Below, in pieces: positions 41,618 through 49,087 of a DNA stretch of 64,000 bases (positions are counted from its first letter, which is position 1; each line of letters starts with the position of its first letter). The DNA is from Paractinoplanes abujensis (GTDB lineage Bacteria; Actinomycetota; Actinomycetes; Mycobacteriales; Micromonosporaceae): the NCBI RefSeq assembly GCF_014204895.1, contig NZ_JACHMF010000001.1, forward strand, positions 8,556,001 to 8,620,000, read 5' to 3'. The notes beneath the pieces are model-generated. The model was given only the letters and a program-made list of their open reading frames with translations. It had not been told where the DNA came from and ran no database searches. The position numbers and the translations under genes were made by a program.

Positions 41618-44539
41618 ATGGCCTATTCAGAAGCCCATGCGGCGACGAGCGGCTCCGTTCCGTTCGCGCTGTTTGGCAAAAAGCCCGTGCGGATGGTGCT
41701 TTCTGCCGCCGTCGCAGCTGCCATCGGCGTTGCGCCCGCACTCGTCTACAGCTCGCCGGCCTCGGCCGTTGCGGGCGACCTCACCTTCACCGTCGCGAAC
41801 TCGAGCGCGGCTGAGAAGGGGACTATCACGATCAACTGGAGCTACAAGGGGGACGGCGGGGACAGCTACACGCTCGCCGGCGCACCCGTGGGTCCGGGCG
41901 GGGCCGTGCAGGGCGTGGGCAAGGACTACACCTTCAGCCTCACTCCCGGTGCCACCGCGCTGACCAGCCTCGCCGACGGATCGAGCACCCCGATCACGGG
42001 AACGATCGTTGTCAGCGCCCTGGAGGACACGGTCTACGAAGGCGATGAGGGTTTCACCATCACCGCTGACGACGGAGCCGGTGACACCGAGCAGGCCAGT
42101 CTGACGATCACCGACGGCGCTGCGCCGGCTTTCGACCTGACCAGCCTGGCTTCGACGACGCCGGCTCAGGAGACCGCGGCCGGAGCCACTGCGGCCAAGG
42201 CCGCTGTCACCGCAACGCTGCCCGGGGGCTGGAAGACCGAGAAGGCCTATACGGTCAACCTGACCACCCTTGAGGGCACCGCGAAGGCCGCGACCGACTT
42301 CACGGCACTGGCCAACACGGCTCTCACCATTCCGATCGGCGAAACGACAAAGAGCGCCGATGTGACGATCACGAGCGACGGGCTCAAGGACAGTGCGCTC
42401 GTCGAGCAGTTCACCGTGCTCGGCACCGGTCCCGCCAACAATGTTCTGCCGAAGCAGGTCAATGTTCAGATCAAGGACGACGCCAAGGACGCGGTCGACC
42501 CGGTTCTGAGCATCGCCAAGGCCGCTGACGCCAAGGAAGGCACGAACGCCAGCTTCAAGGTCACCGCGGACCACGGCTCGGACACCGAGATCAAGGCCCA
42601 GTGGTCGTCGCTGGCCACGACGCCGATGACCGGTCACGGCACCGCGACGGCCGGCACGGACTTCGATTACGACGCCGACGCGACCAAGCGGGTCGTCACC
42701 ATTCCCGCGGCCACGGCGCCCAACCCGGCGGCCGGTACCGTCACCTCGAACATCGTGATCCCGCTCAAGAAGGACGACGTCTACGAGCAGCCCGAGGACT
42801 TCACCATCGGGCTGGGCAGCCCGACCGGTGCCACGGTCGGCACCCCGGCGTCCGCGATGGGCACGATCCTCGACGAGAAGGACCTGACCACGGGCGTCAC
42901 GCCGGTCAGCATCGACGAGGGCAACAACGGCCACAAGCCGGCGACTTTCACCGCGACGCTGAGCCAGGCCGCTTCCAGCCCGGTCACCGTGACCTGGAAG
43001 ACGGTAACCGGCACCGCGACGCCCAACGTCGACTACATGCCGACGAGCGGCACGGTCACCTTCCCGGCCGGTTCCACGAAGCAGACGTTCACCGTCGACA
43101 TCAACGGTGACCTGATGGACGAGACGGACGAGAACTTCAGCATCGCCACCACGTCCGACTTCGTCGGTTACAGCCCCTCGACGGCCCTGATCACGATCAA
43201 GGACGACGACGCCGCGCCGACGTTCAAGTTCGACAACGTGACCATCGACGAGGGGAACATGCCGCACGCGGTCCTGCTCCCGGTCAAGCTGAGCAACCCC
43301 AGCTCTCAGCCGATCAAGTTCGGGATCACCGACGCCACCGACCCCACTCAGCCGGGTGCGGCCTCGGACACTCTCGACCTGACCAAGATCGGTACGGGCG
43401 ACTACAGCCTGCTGACCAAGGGCGCCGACTCGGTGACCATCCAGGCCGGTGAGACCGAGGGTTACGTCGTCGTTCTGGTCAGCGGCGACAAGATCCACGA
43501 GAAGGCGGAGTGGGCGAAGTTCACCGCCACCCCGTCGGCCGGGACAAGTGCCAACCTCGCCGTGGGCGCTGCGGCGACGACCTCGACGTTCACCCTGTCG
43601 AACGATGACAAGGCGCCGGACCTCGAGATCAACAACGTGACCGGCAAGGAAGGCGAGACGGTCCAGGTGACCGGTGTCGTCACCGGCTGGGCCGACGCCG
43701 ACGTCAAGCTGACCGTCGTCTTCGCCGGCGGCGCGTCGGACGGCAAGCGGGCCGCCGGTGCGGACGACTTCACCAACCCGGGTGCCACCCCGTGGACCAT
43801 CACCAAGGGCACGGTCGAGGGCACGGTCATCGACGTGGCCAAGATTCCGCTGCTCGTGACCAAGGACTCCGAGCCGGCCGAGACCATTCGGGTCACCGGT
43901 TACGGTGAGGGCAACGTCGGCACCGTGACCGAGGGCGTCATCACGATCGCGGCCCACGGCACCGCGCCGGAGGAGCCGGGCGAGGAAGAGCCCGGTGAGG
44001 CTCCGAAGCCGACCATCATGGCCAAGCCCATGAAGGTCGTCGGCCCGGGCAAGGTCGAGGTCGAGGGCAAGGTGGCCCCCGGCAAGCAGGTCCAGCTGTG
44101 GAGCGCGACCGTCGGTGGCGGGGCCCTGAAGTGGGTCAAGAACGTGACCGCTGACGACGAGGGCTACTACTGGTTCGAGCAGAACATCACCTGGGGCACG
44201 CGCTTCGCGACGCTCTCGCAGGGCGTCAAGTCCAACGAGATCGCCGTGTGGGTGCAGCAGGACCCGGTGTTCGTGGTCTCCACCTCGACCAAGGGCCAGC
44301 TGAACCTGGGCGTCAAGGGCATGCCGTGGGCTGCCGGCCAGACCGCCGCGGTTCAGCAGTGGGTGAACGGTGACTGGGTGACCAAGTGGAGCGGCAAGAC
44401 CGGCGCCGACGGCGTCTGGCGCGGCTCGCCCAAGTTCAAGTCGGGCACCTCGGTCGTCCTGCGGGCCTGGGTGGGCGGCGAGCCCGGCAAGGGCACCCTG
44501 CCGGCCTTCACCGACCAGATTCGCAGCACCGTCAAGTAA
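41618..44539 (+). CDS. Secreted Calx-beta repeat surface protein under riboswitch control
   Basis: The 973-aa exported protein has a long signal (hydrophobic VRMVLSAAVAAAIGVAPALV, cleavage near SPASA). About six Calx-beta domains follow (residues about 55-770), marked by VYEGDEGFTI, VYEQPEDFTI, MDETDENFSI and acidic DDDAAP-type loops suited to calcium. Residues 790-973 form two beta-rich modules rich in Trp (QVQLWSATVGGGALKWVKN; AVQQWVNGDWVTKWSGKTG). No LPXTG or membrane anchor is seen. It probably acts in adhesion or as a sheath or biofilm protein. A strong terminator follows. Confidence 0.88.
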   Translation: MAYSEAHAATSGSVPFALFGKKPVRMVLSAAVAAAIGVAPALVYSSPASAVAGDLTFTVANSSAAEKGTITINWSYKGDGGDSYTLAGAPVGPGGAVQGVGKDYTFSLTPGATALTSLADGSSTPITGTIVVSALEDTVYEGDEGFTITADDGAGDTEQASLTITDGAAPAFDLTSLASTTPAQETAAGATAAKAAVTATLPGGWKTEKAYTVNLTTLEGTAKAATDFTALANTALTIPIGETTKSADVTITSDGLKDSALVEQFTVLGTGPANNVLPKQVNVQIKDDAKDAVDPVLSIAKAADAKEGTNASFKVTADHGSDTEIKAQWSSLATTPMTGHGTATAGTDFDYDADATKRVVTIPAATAPNPAAGTVTSNIVIPLKKDDVYEQPEDFTIGLGSPTGATVGTPASAMGTILDEKDLTTGVTPVSIDEGNNGHKPATFTATLSQAASSPVTVTWKTVTGTATPNVDYMPTSGTVTFPAGSTKQTFTVDINGDLMDETDENFSIATTSDFVGYSPSTALITIKDDDAAPTFKFDNVTIDEGNMPHAVLLPVKLSNPSSQPIKFGITDATDPTQPGAASDTLDLTKIGTGDYSLLTKGADSVTIQAGETEGYVVVLVSGDKIHEKAEWAKFTATPSAGTSANLAVGAAATTSTFTLSNDDKAPDLEINNVTGKEGETVQVTGVVTGWADADVKLTVVFAGGASDGKRAAGADDFTNPGATPWTITKGTVEGTVIDVAKIPLLVTKDSEPAETIRVTGYGEGNVGTVTEGVITIAAHGTAPEEPGEEEPGEAPKPTIMAKPMKVVGPGKVEVEGKVAPGKQVQLWSATVGGGALKWVKNVTADDEGYYWFEQNITWGTRFATLSQGVKSNEIAVWVQQDPVFVVSTSTKGQLNLGVKGMPWAAGQTAAVQQWVNGDWVTKWSGKTGADGVWRGSPKFKSGTSVVLRAWVGGEPGKGTLPAFTDQIRSTVK

Positions 44540-44552
44540 GTAGAGGAACGAA

Positions 44553-44582
44553 GACGGGGGCGGCCATTCGGCCGCCCCCGTC
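44553..44582. terminator. Bidirectional terminator between convergent genes
   Basis: A perfect 13-bp stem GACGGGGGCGGCC / GGCCGCCCCCGTC with loop ATTC lies 13 bp after the Calx-beta stop and 16 bp from the stop of the convergent ABC exporter gene, so it can end both transcripts. Confidence 0.85.
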
Positions 44583-44598
44583 GCCTTTGTCCGTAACC

Positions 44599-46554
44599 TC
44601 AGTCGACCTCGGCTACCGCCTGGGCGAACTGTGCCGAGTACAACCGCGCGTAGGCCCCGCGGGCCGCGATCAGCGAGTCGTGCGTGCCCTGTTCGACGAT
44701 CTGGCCGTTCTCCATCACCAGGATCACGTCGGCGTCGCGGATCGTCGACAGGCGGTGGGCGATGACGAACGATGTCCGGTTTTCGCGCAGGGTGGCCATG
44801 GCCCGTTGGATCAGCACCTCCGTACGGGTGTCGACGGAGCTGGTGGCCTCGTCGAGGATCAGGATCGACGGCTCGGCCAGGAACGCCCGGGCGATGGTGA
44901 TCAGCTGTTTCTGGCCCGCGCTGACGTTCGAGCCTTCCTCGTCGATCACCGTCTCGTAGCCGTCGGGCAGGGTCCGGCAGAACGCGTCCACGTGGGCCGC
45001 TTCGGCTGCTGCCTGCACCGCGGCCATGTCGAACGTGTCGGCTCCGTACGCGATGTTCTCCGCGATCGTGCCGCCGAACAGCCACGTGTCCTGCAGCACC
45101 ATGCCGATTTCTTCGCGCAGTTGTTCGCGCGGCATGGTGGCGATGTCGACCCCGTCGAGCAGGATCCGCCCGGAGTCGACGTCGTAGAAGCGCATCAGCA
45201 GGTTGACCAGCGTGGTCTTGCCCGCCCCGGTCGGCCCGACGATGGCCACGGTCTGCCCCGGCGAAACGGACAGATTCAGCGAAGAAATAAGTGGTTTGTC
45301 CGGAACGTAACGGAACGATACGTCGTCGAAGACGATCTCACCCCGTACGGAAGGCAAAGCGACAGCACCCGGCTCGGGCGACTGCTCGGGCGCGTCGAGC
45401 AGGGCGAACACCCGCTCGGCGGAGGCGACACCCGACTGGATCAGGTTGGCCATCGAGGCGACCTGGGTCAGCGGCTGGCTGAACTGCCGGGAGTACTGGA
45501 TGAAGGCCTGCACCTCGCCCAGCGACAGCGATCCCGAGGCCACCCGCAGACCACCGACGACGGCCACCAGCACGTAGTTCAGGTTGCTGATGAACATCAT
45601 GGCCGGCTGGATCAGCCCGCTGATGAACTGCGCGCGGAACGACGACGCGTACAGCTTGTCGTTGTGCTCTTGGAACACGGCCGCGGCCTCGTCCTGCCGG
45701 CCGAACACCTTGACCAGCGAGTGCCCGGTGAACATCTCCTCGATGTGCCCGTTGAGCCGGCCCGTGGTGGCCCATTGCGCCACGAAGTTGGGCTGCGAGC
45801 GCTTGCCGACGGCAGTGGTCACGAAGAACGACACCGGCACGGTGACCAGCGCGATCAGGGCGAGCAGGGGAGAGATCCAGAACATCGCCCCGAGCACCCC
45901 CACGATCATCAGCAGCGACGTGATGAGCTGCGCGAACGTCTGTTGCAGGGTTTGCGCGATGTTGTCGGTGTCGTTGGTGGCCCGGCTCAGCACCTCGCCG
46001 CGGGGTTGCTGGTCGAAGTACGACAGGGGCAGCCGGGACAGTTTCGCCTCGACCTCCTGCCGCAGGTGGTAGACCGCCCGCTGCACCACAGTCGCGGTGA
46101 TCCGGCCCTGCAGGATGCCGAACAGCCAGGCGAACACGTAGACGATCGCGACCCAGGCCAGCACGCGGGCCAGCGCGTCGAAGTCGATGCCCCGGCCGGG
46201 GGTGAAGTCGAGCGCCGAGAGCAGGTCGGCCTGGGTGCCCTCGCCCCGGGCGCGCAAGCCCGCGACCACATCGGCTTTGGTCTCGGAAGGGGAGAACATC
46301 TGCCCGATGACGCCGCGGAAGATCACGTCGGTGGCGTGGCCGAGCAGGTAGGGGCCGATCACGGACAGGGCCACGCTGACCGCGCCGGCCAGCATCACGA
46401 AGCCGACCAGCACCCGCTGCGGTTTGAGCCGCCGCAGCAGCCGCAGGGTCGAACCCTTGAAGTCCTGCAGTTTCTCGGTCGGGGCGGGCCCGGCCATCAT
46501 CCGTACGGCGGGCGGCCCGCCCACGGGCGGTCCGGGACGACGCGGCGCGGTCAT
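44599..46554 (-). CDS. ABC exporter half-transporter (second of pair)
   Basis: The 651-aa fused membrane/ATPase protein has six helices (residues about 45-370) with FDQQPRGEVLSRATNDTDNI in the coupling region, then an ATPase domain. That domain has Walker A (GPTGAGKTTL), signature (NVSAGQKQLITIA), Walker B (ILILDEATSSVD) and switch His (VIAHRLSTIRD). An N-terminal Pro-rich extension is present. It pairs with the exporter at 46619 as a heterodimer like LmrCD/TM287-288 systems. ATG overlaps the stop of a 23-codon bridging ORF. Confidence 0.93.
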   Translation of the reverse strand: MTAPRRPGPPVGGPPAVRMMAGPAPTEKLQDFKGSTLRLLRRLKPQRVLVGFVMLAGAVSVALSVIGPYLLGHATDVIFRGVIGQMFSPSETKADVVAGLRARGEGTQADLLSALDFTPGRGIDFDALARVLAWVAIVYVFAWLFGILQGRITATVVQRAVYHLRQEVEAKLSRLPLSYFDQQPRGEVLSRATNDTDNIAQTLQQTFAQLITSLLMIVGVLGAMFWISPLLALIALVTVPVSFFVTTAVGKRSQPNFVAQWATTGRLNGHIEEMFTGHSLVKVFGRQDEAAAVFQEHNDKLYASSFRAQFISGLIQPAMMFISNLNYVLVAVVGGLRVASGSLSLGEVQAFIQYSRQFSQPLTQVASMANLIQSGVASAERVFALLDAPEQSPEPGAVALPSVRGEIVFDDVSFRYVPDKPLISSLNLSVSPGQTVAIVGPTGAGKTTLVNLLMRFYDVDSGRILLDGVDIATMPREQLREEIGMVLQDTWLFGGTIAENIAYGADTFDMAAVQAAAEAAHVDAFCRTLPDGYETVIDEEGSNVSAGQKQLITIARAFLAEPSILILDEATSSVDTRTEVLIQRAMATLRENRTSFVIAHRLSTIRDADVILVMENGQIVEQGTHDSLIAARGAYARLYSAQFAQAVAEVD

Positions 46555-46622
46555 AACTGAACCTCCTGGGCATGCCCTCCTGGCCCTACGGCCGCTGCGC
46601 TTACTCCGGTGCAGTCGGTCAT
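46551..46622 (-). other. 23-codon bridging ORF within an intercistronic element, copy 2
   Basis: An ATG overlaps the stop of the first ABC exporter (ATGA) and the ORF's TGA overlaps the ATG of the second (ATGA). It encodes MTDCTGVSAAAVGPGGHAQE plus VQL. The DNA shares AGGGCCAGGAGGGCATGCC and CACCGGAGT with the element at 22168-22239, which has identical length and the same position between two ABC-transporter genes. AGGAGG near its end serves as ribosome binding site for the next gene. Confidence 0.6.
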
Positions 46623-48355
46623 GCCGTGGCCTCCTGGGCGGTGAGCTGCGAAAGAACGATCTCCCGGTACGTCGCGTTGGTGTCCATGAGCTCCGTATGC
46701 GTGCCGGTGCCAGCGACCCGGCCGTCGTCGAGCACCACGATCCGGTCGGCGTCGCGGATCGTGCTCACCCGCTGGGCCACGATCACCACGGTGGCGTCGG
46801 CGATGTGGTCGGTGAGGGCGGCCCGCAGCGCGGCGTCGGTGGCGTAGTCGAGCGCCGAGAACGAGTCGTCGAACAGGTAGATCTCGGGTTTGTGCACGAG
46901 CACCCGGGCGATCGCGAGCCGCTGCCGCTGGCCGCCCGAGACGTTCGTGCCGCCCTGGGCGATCGGCGCCTCGAGGCCGCCCTCCATGCGCTCGACGAAG
47001 TCGCGGGCCTGGGCGACCTCGAGGGCCTGCCACAGCTCGTCGTCGGTCGCGTCGGGGTTGCCGTACCGCAGATTGGAAGCGATCGTGCCGGTGAACAGGT
47101 ACGGCCGCTGCGGCACCAGCCCGACCAGCCGGGAGAGCAGGGCCGGGTCGAGTTCGCGCACGTCGACGCCGTCCACCAGCACCTGGCCGCCGGTGGCGTC
47201 GAACAGCCGCGGCACCAGGTTGAGCAGCGTGGTCTTGCCGCTGCCGGTGCTGCCGATGATGGCGGTGACCTCACGCGGCCGGGCCGTCACGTCGATCCCG
47301 CACAGGACCGGCTGTTCCGCTCCGGGGTAGTGGAAGTCGACCCCGCGCAGGTCGAGCCGGCCGTGCTGGGTCACCTCGGTCACCGGCCGGGCCGGCGGGG
47401 CGACGCTGGGCTCCGTGCCGAGCACCTCCTCGATGCGTTCGGCGCAGACCTCGGCCCGCGGGATCATCACGAACATGAAGGTCGCCATCATGATCGCCAT
47501 GAGGATCTGCATGAGGTAGCTGAGGAACGCGGTGAGCGCGCCGATCTGCATCGCGCCGGAGTCGATGCGGTGGCCGCCGAACCAGAGCACGGCGACGCTG
47601 GACAAGTTCACGATCAGCATCACGCTCGGGAACATCAGCGCCATCAGCTTGCCGACCCGGAGCGACACGTCCGTCAGCTCGTCGTTCGAGACCTCGTAAC
47701 GCTGCTGCTCGCGCTCGTCGCGGACGAACGCGCGGATCACCCGGATGCCGGTGATCTGCTCGCGCATGACCTGGTTGACCCGGTCGATGCGCTTCTGCAT
47801 CGAGCGGAACAGCGGCCGCATCCGCACGATGATCAGGGCCACCGTGGTGACCAGGATCGGGATGATGACCAGCAGGAGGCCGGAGAGCGGCACGTCCTGC
47901 CGCAGGGCCAGCACGATGCCGCCGACGCACATGATCGGCGCCGAGACCATCAGGGTGAAGGTCATCAGCACGAGCATCTGGATCTGCTGCACGTCGTTGG
48001 TGGTGCGGGTGATCAGCGAGGGGGCGCCGAACTGGCCCACCTCGCGGGCCGAGAAGTCCTGCACCCGCGAGAAGATCGAGGCCCGCACGTCCCGCCCGAC
48101 CGCCATGGCCGTACGGGCGCCGAAATAGACCGCGACGATCTGGGCGGCGATCTGGCCCACGGTCACGGCGAGCATCCAGCCGCCGATCTCCATGACGTAA
48201 CCGGTGTCACCCTTGACCACGCCGTTGTCGATGATGTCGGCGTTGAGCGTGGGCAGGTAGAGCGTGGCCAGGGTCTGCAGGAACTGGAAGAGCACGACGA
48301 GCGTGATGTCTCGCCGGTACGGCGGTAGGTGTTTCCTGAGTAGTTGGATGAGCAC
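46619..48355 (-). CDS. ABC exporter half-transporter (first of pair)
   Basis: The 578-aa fused exporter begins VLIQLLRKHLPPYRRDITLV at a GTG. It has six helices and an ATPase domain with Walker A (GSTGSGKTTLLN), signature (NVSGGQRQRLAIA) and Walker B (IYLFDDSFSALD). Asp replaces the usual catalytic Glu after Walker B, and the switch position is Gln (IVAQRVSTIRD) instead of His. Together these mark the degenerate-site subunit of a heterodimer. It is joined to TetR by a TAGTG overlap. The very long frame in which it sits continues as antisense of other genes. Confidence 0.92.
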   Translation of the reverse strand: MLIQLLRKHLPPYRRDITLVVLFQFLQTLATLYLPTLNADIIDNGVVKGDTGYVMEIGGWMLAVTVGQIAAQIVAVYFGARTAMAVGRDVRASIFSRVQDFSAREVGQFGAPSLITRTTNDVQQIQMLVLMTFTLMVSAPIMCVGGIVLALRQDVPLSGLLLVIIPILVTTVALIIVRMRPLFRSMQKRIDRVNQVMREQITGIRVIRAFVRDEREQQRYEVSNDELTDVSLRVGKLMALMFPSVMLIVNLSSVAVLWFGGHRIDSGAMQIGALTAFLSYLMQILMAIMMATFMFVMIPRAEVCAERIEEVLGTEPSVAPPARPVTEVTQHGRLDLRGVDFHYPGAEQPVLCGIDVTARPREVTAIIGSTGSGKTTLLNLVPRLFDATGGQVLVDGVDVRELDPALLSRLVGLVPQRPYLFTGTIASNLRYGNPDATDDELWQALEVAQARDFVERMEGGLEAPIAQGGTNVSGGQRQRLAIARVLVHKPEIYLFDDSFSALDYATDAALRAALTDHIADATVVIVAQRVSTIRDADRIVVLDDGRVAGTGTHTELMDTNATYREIVLSQLTAQEATA

Positions 48356-48948
48356 TAGTGCGTCCCCCGTCGGATGAGCAGTCCGTCGAGCAGCAGGGAA
48401 ACCGTCTCCTCGCCGCTGAAGTTGTCCGGGTCGCCGAACGGCCCGTACGTGTTGGCCCCGCAGAAGAGCAGCAGCAGGGAGGCCACCGCGGCGGGCGAGC
48501 GCCGCAGCTCCTCCGCTCCCGGCGTGACGACCTCGGTCAGCGCGGTGTGCAGCCGCTCCCGGTTCGCCACCATGTGGGCCGGCGCGTCGCCGGTCATCAC
48601 CAGCTTGCGCGCGGCCGTCATGATCTGCGCGTTCTCCGAGAACCGGGCGTGCAGCAGTTCGGCCGCCAGCACGAGCCGGTCGCGCAAGGGGGCCGACCGG
48701 TCGATCGCGGCCAGCGCGTCGATGGTCGGCTGGGCGTCGAGCGCCTTGATCACCGAGCACACGACCAGCGACGTCTTCGTCTCGAAGACCCCGAAGATCG
48801 TGCCCTCGGCGACGCCCGCGGCCTGGGCTATCTGCCGGGTGCTGACGTCGACCCCGTGCTCGTGCAGCAACGGGATGGTCGCGGCGATCAGGGCCTCGCG
48901 CCGCTCCTCGGGCGCGAGCGCGGGCACCCGCCTTCGCTTGTTCTCCAC
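48355..48948 (-). CDS. TetR-family repressor of the exporter operon
   Basis: The 197-aa regulator begins VENKRRRVPALAPEERREAL and has the TetR HTH (ISTRQIAQAAGVAEGTIFGV-like, residues about 30-50, read here as VSTRQIAQAAGVAEGTIFGV). A helical ligand domain follows. I chose the inner GTG because an upstream GTG lies within the operator palindrome. It is the first gene of the operon with two ABC exporters and overlaps the next start by 1 nt. It probably represses itself and the exporter. Confidence 0.9.
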   Translation of the reverse strand: MENKRRRVPALAPEERREALIAATIPLLHEHGVDVSTRQIAQAAGVAEGTIFGVFETKTSLVVCSVIKALDAQPTIDALAAIDRSAPLRDRLVLAAELLHARFSENAQIMTAARKLVMTGDAPAHMVANRERLHTALTEVVTPGAEELRRSPAAVASLLLLFCGANTYGPFGDPDNFSGEETVSLLLDGLLIRRGTH

Positions 48949-48963
48949 GTTCGCCCACTCTAA

Positions 48964-48981
48964 TGAGCGAGCACTCACTCA
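48964..48981. promoter_or_regulatory. Probable TetR operator
   Basis: TGAGCGAGCACTCACTCA is an 18-bp inverted repeat with two mismatched pairs (arms TGAGCGAGC and ACTCACTCA). It is 16 bp upstream of the chosen TetR GTG and lies between TetR and the divergent GGDEF-EAL gene, so it could also affect the latter. Confidence 0.65.
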
Positions 48982-49087
48982 GCCACTGACATTTGTCATG
49001 GGCCGGAAAGAGCGGCCCCGAAAGAGTGCGGTTTGGCTCAGGTCGCCGACCGGTGAGCCGATCGTGGCGCCCGTGCGGAAAGCCGAG

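Noticed and set aside
41627..45085. A 1152-aa minus-strand frame opposite the Calx-beta gene
   Set aside because: Its translation is an Arg/Gly/Val-rich shadow without domain signatures, while the plus strand has a signal peptide, Calx-beta domains and a riboswitch leader.
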